Positions 7,687-14,857 of a stretch of DNA of 64,000 bases are shown piece by piece. The position numbers and the translations under genes are program-made. Location of the stretch: NCBI RefSeq assembly GCF_020991065.1, contig NZ_CP087710.1:2480001-2544000 (forward strand), written 5' to 3'. The stretch's first letter is position 1. Each line of letters starts with the position of its first letter. The DNA comes from Nocardioides okcheonensis. GTDB lineage: Bacteria; Actinomycetota; Actinomycetes; Propionibacteriales; Nocardioidaceae. The notes below the pieces were generated by a model. That model saw only the letters and a list, made by a program, of their open reading frames with translations, did no database searches and was not told where the DNA came from.

Positions 7687-8162
7687 GCTATCCGCCGCCG
7701 ATCTACGACGGCGAGTCGGGCGAGGCCTCCGCGCACGTGGTGCGTGGAGACGTCGAGCCCGCCGTCGTCTACCCCAACGGCAACAAGGTGTTCTACCTCG
7801 CCCGGGGCACGGAGACGACCGGAACGTTCGGGCTCTACCGCTGGCAGTTCGCCGGGCCCGAGAGCGGGCCGGGGCCGCACTTCCACCGCACCATCACCGA
7901 GTCGTTCTACGTCCTCGACGGGACCGTCTCGATCTTCGACGGGACGCAGTGGGTGAAGGTCCGCGCCGGCGACTTCGCCCACGTCCCGGCCGGCGGGATC
8001 CACGGGTTCCGCAACGAGGACGGCGCCGCCGAGATGCTGCTCCACTTCGCCCCGGGCGCCCCGCGCGAGGCGTACTTCGAGCAGCTCGCGGCGGGCATCG
8101 CCGACTTCGACGACGACCAGCGCGACCGGTTCATGCGCGAGCACGACAACCACTGGGTGTGA
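7683..8162 (+). CDS. Cupin-domain protein
   Basis: Single-domain cupin of 159 residues. The first cupin motif is seen as GPHFHRTITESFYVLDG (His-containing metal site, about residues 60-78) and the second as GDFAHVPAGGIHGFRN (about 98-113). Such quercetinase-like small cupins bind a metal and may be dioxygenases or isomerases; no specific substrate can be named. GTG start overlaps the VOC stop (GTGA). The gene closes the AraC-VOC-cupin operon and converges with the next gene on the minus strand, only 11 bases away. Confidence 0.82.
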   Translation: MSYPPPIYDGESGEASAHVVRGDVEPAVVYPNGNKVFYLARGTETTGTFGLYRWQFAGPESGPGPHFHRTITESFYVLDGTVSIFDGTQWVKVRAGDFAHVPAGGIHGFRNEDGAAEMLLHFAPGAPREAYFEQLAAGIADFDDDQRDRFMREHDNHWV

Positions 8163-8173
8163 CGGACGTCGGC

Positions 8174-9310
8174 CTAGCGCCCGGCGTCGCCGCGACCGGC
8201 AGGCTCCGGCGTGGGGGCGGCCCGCCGGGTCGCCCGCACCGGCAGCCCGGCGACCCACTCGAGCGGGCCCCGCACCCGGAGCAGCCGCAGGCCCGCGCCG
8301 AGGGTGAGGAGCACGGCGACGTGCAGGGCGTAGCTCGACGGCTCCTCGGGCGGCCACACCTGCGGCGTACGCATCACGACGTGGAGCGTGTAGAGCGTCA
8401 ACGTGGCGGCGCCGGCGCCCAGGACGACCGCGAGCACCGCGGTCACGGCCCGGGGCAGGACCCGCTCGAGGAGCAGGCAGCCCGAGATGACGAGGACCGC
8501 GCTGCCGATCGTCTGGGCGAGGTCGAACGGCGTCGCCGAGTGGGGCGCCACGACCAGCAGCCAGCTCCAGTCGCCACCGGTGGGCGTGGTGCCGTACATC
8601 CCGGTGGCGTTCTCGGACGCCACCGCCGGGTCGACGAACGTGGCCGAGACGCGGGTCGCGAGCACGGCCGTCCCGAGGCCGCCGAGCGCGAGGCCGCCGA
8701 GCAGCGTCGTGTCCCGCAGGTCGAGGCGGCCCAGGACCAGGCCGACGAGGACGTAGGCCAGCCAGGGGAACGCGGGGTAGTAGCCCGTCAGGAGCAGCTC
8801 GCTCGCCAGCTGCCCCGGGTCGCCGAGCTGCGCGAAGCTCGGGCTGTCGAAGCCGCGCTCGGGCAGGTCCGGCCGGACCAGGTGCGACACGATCGGTGCC
8901 ACCACCACCCACGCGACGGCGAGCGGCAGCAGGACCCTCACGGGCAGGAGCGTGAACGGGAGCGCGAGGACGAACAGCACGCCGTAGTAGGTGAGGATCA
9001 CCGCGATCCCGGTGTCGAGGCCGCCGAGCGCCAGCCCGAGGAGGGCGATCAGCGCGGCTCGCGCGACGATCCCGGCGGACCGCAGGGCGAGCGGCCGCCC
9101 CCGCAGCGGCTCGCGGGTCATCAGGGCGAGGCTCACCCCGGCGAGCACCGCGAAGAGCGCCGATGCGCGGCCGCCGGCCAGCCACTGGAGCGTGGCGAGC
9201 TCCCCGCCGGGCGTGCGCGGGTCGAGCACGTGGGTCGCGACCATGCCGAGCAGCGCCAGGCACCGGGCGACGTCGAGCCCGACGAGGCGGCTGCCGGACG
9301 CGCTCGTCAT
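8174..9310 (-). CDS. Membrane acyltransferase-like protein (DUF1624/DUF418 type)
   Basis: Polytopic membrane protein of 378 residues with about ten hydrophobic segments. It begins with the RxxxLDVxRxLALLGMVxTH pattern (R8 to H24) typical of heparan-alpha-glucosaminide N-acetyltransferase-like (DUF1624) proteins, and ends with a DUF418-like region (LTLYTLHVV). It may transfer acyl groups across the membrane to a cell-envelope glycan, but that is inference from distant family members. ATG at 9310 is preceded by CAGGAT with a 6-base spacer, consistent with a leaderless transcript. It lies downstream of and on the same strand as the MmcQ-like gene. Confidence 0.7.
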   Translation of the reverse strand: MTSASGSRLVGLDVARCLALLGMVATHVLDPRTPGGELATLQWLAGGRASALFAVLAGVSLALMTREPLRGRPLALRSAGIVARAALIALLGLALGGLDTGIAVILTYYGVLFVLALPFTLLPVRVLLPLAVAWVVVAPIVSHLVRPDLPERGFDSPSFAQLGDPGQLASELLLTGYYPAFPWLAYVLVGLVLGRLDLRDTTLLGGLALGGLGTAVLATRVSATFVDPAVASENATGMYGTTPTGGDWSWLLVVAPHSATPFDLAQTIGSAVLVISGCLLLERVLPRAVTAVLAVVLGAGAATLTLYTLHVVMRTPQVWPPEEPSSYALHVAVLLTLGAGLRLLRVRGPLEWVAGLPVRATRRAAPTPEPAGRGDAGR

Positions 9311-9342
9311 GACCCCATCCTGCCCGGGCGTCCCAGCGGGGC

Positions 9343-9726
9343 TCACGTGCCGGGACGCGGGACCTGCTCGGCGAGGCGCGCGGGCGCCTGGAGGCAGTAG
9401 GAGTCGGTGAGCAGCTCGGCCAGCTCGTCCCAGTCGATCCCGGCCTCCTCGTCGAGCACCAGCCCGATCACGTTGCCGCCCCAGCCGGAGCGGAAGTAGG
9501 GGTGGCCGAGGTGCTCGAAGGCCGCGACCTCGTCGGGCTCGCCGCGGAAGGTGATCCGGAAGACCTGGTCCTCGCCGCCGAAGACGTGGGCGACCGTCGC
9601 GCCGCCGACGCGCCACCGGGTGCCGGTCCAGGCCTGCTCCTGGGCGCAGCGCGGCAGGGCTCCCAGCACCGCGTCGATGCGCAGCACCCACTCCTCCGGG
9701 ACGAGCGGTCGGTCAGCCAGGGCCAC
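9343..9726 (-). CDS. MmcQ/YjbR family protein
   Basis: Small protein of 127 residues with the YjbR-like (DUF419, CyaY-like alpha/beta) fold, as shown by the pattern WRVGGATVAHVFGGEDQVFRI, the middle HLGHPYFRSGWGG and the C-terminal ELAELLTDSYCLQAP. YjbR proteins bind DNA in vitro but their cellular task is not settled. GTG start at 9726 has CAGGAT six bases upstream and no Shine-Dalgarno sequence. The leader (CAGGAT followed by a GGGTC tract) is almost identical to that of the next gene, which suggests shared promoter usage or a recent duplication of the leader. Confidence 0.78.
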   Translation of the reverse strand: MALADRPLVPEEWVLRIDAVLGALPRCAQEQAWTGTRWRVGGATVAHVFGGEDQVFRITFRGEPDEVAAFEHLGHPYFRSGWGGNVIGLVLDEEAGIDWDELAELLTDSYCLQAPARLAEQVPRPGT

Positions 9727-9762
9727 GACCCGATCCTGCCAGCGCGGACCGACAGCCGGCCG

Positions 9763-10287
9763 TCAGCGCAGCGGACGGACGACGTACCTGACCAGCGCGG
9801 TCCCGCTCCACCGCGGGGCGACGCCGACGAAGCTGAGGTCGACCTTCACGCGGAGGCCGCGGCCGCTCGCGCGGACCACGAACTCCTCGCGCACCTCGGG
9901 CTCGGTGCCGCCGGGTCCGGTCGGCACCTCGGCCGTGCGGCTGCGCGAGGTGACGCCGTGGAACCCCTTCGCACGCAGCCGGCGCACCAGGTCGGCCTGC
10001 ACGGGCTCGAGGTCGTCGGTCTCCATCGCCAGGTCGAGGAGGTGACGGCAATCGACCCGCAGGTAGCCGCGGACCGTGTAGTCGTCCCGCGGCAGCGGCA
10101 CCGCCCGCGGGAAGTCCGCGGGATCGACGCTGGTCGGGGGACACGCCGCCTGCCGGCCGGCGGCCGGGTCCACCGGCGCCGGCGCGGCGGCCGCACCGGC
10201 GGCCGCACCGGTCCCCAGGAGGGCGGGGAGGACGAGGGCGGTGGCCACGACGTGGCCCAGGCGCATCGGCACGGTCGGTCGCGTCAT
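9763..10287 (-). CDS. Secreted protein of unknown function
   Basis: A 174-residue protein with an N-terminal signal peptide (basic MTRPTVPMRLG, hydrophobic VVATALVLPALLG, Ala-rich cleavage region ending near residue 35). The mature part is about 135 residues of mixed alpha/beta character with two Cys (in QAACPP and VDCRHL) that could form a disulphide after export. I do not recognise the family. ATG at 10287 is preferred over an upstream start that would put a long basic stretch before the signal peptide. It lies downstream of a palindromic element and of the ScyD/ScyE-like gene on the same strand. Confidence 0.6.
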   Translation of the reverse strand: MTRPTVPMRLGHVVATALVLPALLGTGAAAGAAAAPAPVDPAAGRQAACPPTSVDPADFPRAVPLPRDDYTVRGYLRVDCRHLLDLAMETDDLEPVQADLVRRLRAKGFHGVTSRSRTAEVPTGPGGTEPEVREEFVVRASGRGLRVKVDLSFVGVAPRWSGTALVRYVVRPLR

Positions 10288-10355
10288 GGGTGCAGTGAAG
10301 CGCACGTCCGCCGTCGCGACCACGGGAAACCGCGAAATCGCCGCGACGGGTCGAC

Positions 10356-10411
10356 ATCTGAGGACGTCCTGCAACCCGGGGGCCGGTTCCGGCTACAGGG
10401 CGTCCTCAGAT
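10356..10411. repeat. Palindromic intergenic element (family A variant)
   Basis: Two 16-base arms, 10356-10371 (ATCTGAGGACGTCCTG) and 10396-10411, pair with one G-T wobble around a 24-base loop. The arm begins with the same ATCTGAGGACG core as the larger element at 21351-21420. It lies between two minus-strand genes and could also act as a terminator for the upstream gene. Confidence 0.75.
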
Positions 10412-10419
10412 GACGGGTG

Positions 10420-11631
10420 TCAGCGCAGCGGGAGCCGCACCACCTGTCCGCCGTCGGGGCAGACGCTGCACGTGGAGACGTACGCGCTGCGACCGGCGAA
10501 GGCCAGGCCGTAGGGCGCGACCAGGTCGTCGGCGACCACCTCGTGCGCGCCGCCGGGGTCGATGCGCAGCAGCGAGCCCGATGGCGGCTGGTCCTCCGGC
10601 ACCGCGAGCAGGCCGTCGTCGGCGAGCTGCACGGCGTAGAGCCGGCCGCCGCGCCAGCCGAGGTCGGTGACGTTGGTGAGGCCGGTGGCGTAGACCGTCG
10701 GGGCCTCACCGCGGACCAGGCGCCAGATGTTCGAGCCGCCGGCGGGGAACGGGAAGCCGGTCAGCTGGCTGACGTAGAGCGCGCCGTCCGGACCGCGGAC
10801 CGCCGAGGTCGGGACCGCGTCCATCGGGATGTCGCCCGGCGGCAGGAACGGCGGGGGCGGCACCAGCCGGGTGGGGAAGACGCCGAGCGTCGCCACCCGT
10901 CCGCCGCGGTTGACCCGGACGACGTCGTTGCCGCCGGCGTCGGCGACGATCCAGCCGCCGCGGGCCCGGAACAGCCCGACCGGGTTGGAGTCGACCTGCG
11001 CGCCGTCGGGGTTGGCCGCCGTCTCGTGGGCGGAGACGTCGGCGAGCACGCGCGGGGCGCTGTCGTGCCGCCGGTCGGCGCTGCCCCTGCCGTGGTCGCC
11101 CTCGAGGCGCCCGCCGAGCAGCGTGCCGAGCAGCGGGGCGTACGCCGGGGCGCCGGGGGCGGTGCGGGCCGACGGGTCGGCTCCGAGGCCGACCAGCACG
11201 GCGTACCAGCCGTCGTCGACCGACACGTCGCTCGGGCCGATCGCGGCGCTGCCGTCGGGGGCGGCGATCGAGGGCAGGCCCTCGAGCACCCGACGCTGGC
11301 CCCACCGGTCGACCCGGGTCACGGCGCCGGTCTGGCCGAAGCACACGTCGCCGCCCTCCGGGCCTGGCTGGCACGCCTCGGTGCCGCCGGTGCCGGCCTC
11401 CGCGACGTAGAGGTCGCCGTCGTCGAACGACAGCTGGCGCGGGTTGTCGAGGCCGGTCGCGACGACGACGGGGCCGTCCGGCGGCGATGGGTGGTGACCG
11501 CCGTGGCCGCCGTGACCGTCCGCCGAGGCCGCGCCGGGCGCGATCGTCAGGGCGCCGGTCAGGGCGAGGGTGAGCAGTGATCCGGCGGCGACGTGGCGTC
11601 GGCCGCGGCTCGGGGTGGTGGTGAGGTCCAT
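10420..11631 (-). CDS. Secreted ScyD/ScyE-family beta-propeller protein
   Basis: Exported protein of 403 residues. Residues 1-38 form a signal peptide (GRRHVAAGS then LLTLALTGALTIAPGAASA), followed by a His/Gly-rich stretch (GHGGHGGHHPSPP). The rest has repeated propeller-blade-like strands (for example PRQLSFDDGDLYVAEAG, SDVSVDDGWYAVLVG, YGLAFAGRSAYVST) that match the ScyD/ScyE family, named from the cyanobacterial scytonemin cluster. In actinobacteria these are extracellular proteins of unknown role, and no scytonemin genes are near. The His-rich N-terminus could bind metal. ATG at 11631 gives a proper signal peptide, unlike an upstream in-frame alternative. Confidence 0.78.
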   Translation of the reverse strand: MDLTTTPSRGRRHVAAGSLLTLALTGALTIAPGAASADGHGGHGGHHPSPPDGPVVVATGLDNPRQLSFDDGDLYVAEAGTGGTEACQPGPEGGDVCFGQTGAVTRVDRWGQRRVLEGLPSIAAPDGSAAIGPSDVSVDDGWYAVLVGLGADPSARTAPGAPAYAPLLGTLLGGRLEGDHGRGSADRRHDSAPRVLADVSAHETAANPDGAQVDSNPVGLFRARGGWIVADAGGNDVVRVNRGGRVATLGVFPTRLVPPPPFLPPGDIPMDAVPTSAVRGPDGALYVSQLTGFPFPAGGSNIWRLVRGEAPTVYATGLTNVTDLGWRGGRLYAVQLADDGLLAVPEDQPPSGSLLRIDPGGAHEVVADDLVAPYGLAFAGRSAYVSTCSVCPDGGQVVRLPLR

Positions 11632-11695
11632 GGCGGGTCCGAGGGGTCGGGGATGGGTCCCGTCCACACTTGGCCGCTCCTCCGCGACGGCGCAA

Positions 11696-11714
11696 CCCCC
11701 GAATCTTGGGGGGG
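11696..11714 (-). terminator. Weak terminator-like hairpin after the acyl-CoA dehydrogenase
   Basis: CCCCC (11696-11700), loop GAATCTT, GGGGG (11708-11712), directly after the stop of the last gene of the accA2/accD2 operon. Followed on the minus strand by TTGCG rather than a U tract, so weak. Confidence 0.35.
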
Positions 11715-12875
11715 TCAGTACGACTTCGGCAGCCCCAGGCTGTGCATCGCGACGAAGTTCAGGATCATCTCCCGGCTCACGGGCGCGATCCGGCCGGCCC
11801 GCGCGGCGACCAGCAGCCCCGCCATGCCGTACTCCTGCGTGATGCCGTTGCCGCCGTGGGTCTGCACGGCCGCGTCAACCGCGTGGACGGCGGCCTCGGC
11901 GGCGGCGTACTTCGCCATGTTGGCCGCCTCGCCCGCCGCCAGGTCGTCGCCGGCGTCGACGAGCGCGGACGCCTTCTGGGTCATCAGCCGGGCCAGCTCG
12001 TTCTCGATGTGGGCCGTCGCGAGGGGGTGGGCGACCGCCTGGTGGGCGCCGATGGGCTCCTTGAAGACGGTGCGCTCCCTCGCGTACGCCGAGGCCTTCT
12101 CGAGGGCGTGGCGGGCCAGCCCGGTCGAGAACGACGCGGCCATGATCCGCTCCGGGTTCAGCCCCGCGAAGAGCTGCACCAGCCCGCCGTCCTCGTCGCC
12201 GACCAGGGCGTCCGCCGGCAGCCGCACGTCGTCGATGAACACCTGGAACTGCTGCTCCGGGCTGACGATCTCCATCGGGATCGCGGTGAACTCGAAGCCC
12301 TCCGCGTCGGTGGGGACGACGAACAGGCAGGGCTTGAGCTTGCCGGTGCGGGCGTCCTCGGTGCGGGCGACGACGAGCACGTTCTCGGCCTCGTCGACGC
12401 CGGAGATGTAGACCTTGCGCCCGTTGAGCACCCACCCGTCGCCGTCACGGCGCGCGGTGGTGGTGATGTTGTGGGAGTTGGTGCCGGCGTCGGGCTCGGT
12501 GATCGCGAACGCCATCGTTCCGGTGCCGTCGCAGATGCCGGGCAGCCAGCGCTGCTTCTGCTCCTCCGAGCCGTAGCGCGCGATCACGGTGCCGCAGATG
12601 GCAGGGCTGACGACCATCATCAGCAGCGGGCTGCCCTGCGCGGCGAGCTCCTCGCAGACCGCGGCCACGTCGCCGATGCCGCCCCCGCCGCCGCCGTACT
12701 CCTCGGGGATGTTGATGCCGAGGTAGCCGGCCTTGGCGATCTCCATCCAGAGCTCGGTGGTCTTCTCGCCGCTGCGGGCGCGCTCGACGAACCACTGGCG
12801 GCCGTAGCCCTTGGCCAGCCGGGCGACCTGGCGCCGCAGCTCCTGGCGCTCCTCGGACTCGGTGAACGTGCTCAT
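11715..12875 (-). CDS. Acyl-CoA dehydrogenase (FadE12-like)
   Basis: FAD-dependent acyl-CoA dehydrogenase of 386 residues that would introduce an alpha,beta double bond into an acyl-CoA. The substrate and FAD contacts are visible as AFAITEPDAGTNSHN (about 121-135) and the ETF-side VQTHGGNGITQEYG near 345-358. The usual C-terminal YEGT catalytic segment of short and medium-chain enzymes is replaced by RIAPVSREM, so the catalytic base must lie elsewhere, as in isovaleryl-CoA-type enzymes, or the activity differs. ATG overlaps the accA2 stop (ATGA). Order matches fadE12 downstream of accA2-accD2 in M. tuberculosis (Rv0972c-Rv0974c). Last gene of the operon. Confidence 0.88.
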   Translation of the reverse strand: MSTFTESEERQELRRQVARLAKGYGRQWFVERARSGEKTTELWMEIAKAGYLGINIPEEYGGGGGGIGDVAAVCEELAAQGSPLLMMVVSPAICGTVIARYGSEEQKQRWLPGICDGTGTMAFAITEPDAGTNSHNITTTARRDGDGWVLNGRKVYISGVDEAENVLVVARTEDARTGKLKPCLFVVPTDAEGFEFTAIPMEIVSPEQQFQVFIDDVRLPADALVGDEDGGLVQLFAGLNPERIMAASFSTGLARHALEKASAYARERTVFKEPIGAHQAVAHPLATAHIENELARLMTQKASALVDAGDDLAAGEAANMAKYAAAEAAVHAVDAAVQTHGGNGITQEYGMAGLLVAARAGRIAPVSREMILNFVAMHSLGLPKSY

Positions 12876-14857
12876 GCCTGCTCCTCCACTACTGCCAGGA
12901 CCTCCCCGGACGCGACCTGCGCGCCGGGCTCGACGTCGATCTGGGTGACCGTGCCTGCGTGGGGCGCGGTCACGCTGTGCTGCATCTTCATGGCCTCGAG
13001 GACGAGGACGACGTCACCTGCCGCCACCGTCGCCCCCTGCTCGACCTTCACCGACACCACCGTCCCGGGCATCGGCGCGAGCAGCGAGCCGCTCGCCACC
13101 GCGTCGGCCGGGTCGGTGAAGCGCGGGACCTCGCGCAGGGTCTGGCGGACCATCGAGTCGTCGTCGAGGTGCACCTCGCCCGTCGCCGCATCGATGTGCA
13201 CGTCGATCGACTGTCGGAACCGGCCCCGCTCCACCACGACGCGGTCCGGGGTCGCCTCGACCACCCGGAGGTCCTCGTCGGTCGCGCTGCGGAAGCCGTC
13301 GCGACCGGCGTACCACTCGGCCACCACGGGCTCGTCCCGACCGCTGATCAGGAACGCGGTGCGGTGCGGCTGGGAGACGACGTTGCGCCACCCGATCGGC
13401 ACGCGCTGCTGGACCACGCGGCGCCCGGCGTCGCGCACGGCGAGCGCGACCGCGGCCACGAACGGCGCGAGCTCGGGGTCGCCCGCCGGACCCGGGTCCG
13501 AGAACTCGCGCGTCAACCGCTGCTCGAGCGTCGACGTCGTCATCGTCCCTGCCACGGTGTCGCGGTCGGCCAGCACGGCGATCAGCAGGTCACGGTTGGT
13601 CGTGATCCCGTGGAGCCGCGCACGCCTGATCGCGCCGCGGAGCGACCGCATGGCCGAGCTCCGGTCGGGACCCCAGCTGATGACCTTCGCGAGCATGGCG
13701 TCGTAGTGCGTGCCGACGACGTCGCCCGACCCGTAGCCGGCGTCGACGCGGATGCCGTGGCGCGCCAGCAGGTCGAAGGTGGCATCGGTGGGGATGTCGA
13801 AGCGGGACAGGCGACCCGCGGTCGGCTGCCAGCCGGACGCCGGGTCCTCGGCGTAGAGGCGGACCTCGACCGCGTGCCCGCTCGGGACCGGTACGCCGCC
13901 GGGCAGCAGGTCGTCGAGCAGCCGCCCCTCCGCGATGCCGATCTGGAGCGCGACCAGGTCGACCCCCGTGACGCACTCGGTCACCGGGTGCTCCACCTGC
14001 AGCCGGGTGTTCATCTCGAGGAACCAGAACCGCTCGCTCGACGCGTCGTAGAGGAACTCGACGGTGCCGGCGCCGACGTAGCCGACCGCGCGACCCGCCT
14101 CGACCGCGGCGTGGTGCATCGCCGCGCGGACCTCGTCGGACAACCCCGGGGCCGGCGCCTCCTCCATCACCTTCTGGTGGCGCCGCTGGAGCGAGCAGTC
14201 ACGGTCGCCGAGCGCGACACCGGTGCCGTGGGCGTCGAAGAGGACCTGCACCTCCACGTGCCGCCCGGCCTCGACGTAGGGCTCGACGAAGACGGTGCCG
14301 TCGCCGAACGCGCTGCGCGCCTCGGCCTCGGCGGCCGACACCTCGCCGGCGAGGTCCTCGAGACGGCGTACGACCCGCATCCCGCGGCCGCCACCGCCGG
14401 CGCTGGCCTTCACCAGCAGCGGCAGGTCGGCGTCGGTGGGATCGGCGGGCGCCTCGAGGGTCGGCACGCCGGCGGCGCGCATCAGCTCCTTGGCGCGCAC
14501 CTTCGAGCCCATCGCCTCGATGGCGTCCGGCGGCGGGCCGATCCAGGTGAGCCCGGCCGCCTCGACGGCGCGGGCGAAGTCGGCGCTCTCGGACAGGAAC
14601 CCGTAGCCTGGGTGCACCGCGTGGCCGCCGCTGGCGCGCACGAGGCGCACGATGTCGTCGCCTCGCAGGTAGGTCTCGGTGGGGGTGCTGCCCGGCAGCC
14701 GCGCCGCGTAGTCGGCGTCGTCGACGAACGGCAGGTCTGCGTCGGGGTCGGAGAAGACCGCCATCGTCTCGATGCCGAGTCGACGACAGGTCGCGAAGAC
14801 GCGGCTCGCGATCTCCCCGCGGTTGGCCACGGCGACCAGGTGGATGGGCGTGGTCAC
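12872..14857 (-). CDS. accA2: Acyl-CoA carboxylase alpha subunit (biotin carboxylase + BCCP)
   Basis: Biotin-containing subunit, 661 residues, that carboxylates biotin with ATP and bicarbonate and hands the CO2 to the beta subunit encoded upstream. Domains in order: biotin carboxylase N-domain (VANRGEIASRVF), ATP-grasp with Gly-rich loop ASAGGGGRGMR (about 152-162), biotin carboxylase C-domain (EMNTRLQVEHPVTE), a linker, and a C-terminal biotinyl carrier domain with EAMKMQ, biotinylated lysine K624. ATGA overlaps at both ends. Organisation is that of 3-methylcrotonyl-, geranyl- and propionyl-CoA carboxylases. The AtuA-like and FadE neighbours point to a branched or isoprenoid acyl-CoA; synteny with M. 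tuberculosis supports the accA2 name. Confidence 0.92.
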   Translation of the reverse strand: MTTPIHLVAVANRGEIASRVFATCRRLGIETMAVFSDPDADLPFVDDADYAARLPGSTPTETYLRGDDIVRLVRASGGHAVHPGYGFLSESADFARAVEAAGLTWIGPPPDAIEAMGSKVRAKELMRAAGVPTLEAPADPTDADLPLLVKASAGGGGRGMRVVRRLEDLAGEVSAAEAEARSAFGDGTVFVEPYVEAGRHVEVQVLFDAHGTGVALGDRDCSLQRRHQKVMEEAPAPGLSDEVRAAMHHAAVEAGRAVGYVGAGTVEFLYDASSERFWFLEMNTRLQVEHPVTECVTGVDLVALQIGIAEGRLLDDLLPGGVPVPSGHAVEVRLYAEDPASGWQPTAGRLSRFDIPTDATFDLLARHGIRVDAGYGSGDVVGTHYDAMLAKVISWGPDRSSAMRSLRGAIRRARLHGITTNRDLLIAVLADRDTVAGTMTTSTLEQRLTREFSDPGPAGDPELAPFVAAVALAVRDAGRRVVQQRVPIGWRNVVSQPHRTAFLISGRDEPVVAEWYAGRDGFRSATDEDLRVVEATPDRVVVERGRFRQSIDVHIDAATGEVHLDDDSMVRQTLREVPRFTDPADAVASGSLLAPMPGTVVSVKVEQGATVAAGDVVLVLEAMKMQHSVTAPHAGTVTQIDVEPGAQVASGEVLAVVEEQA

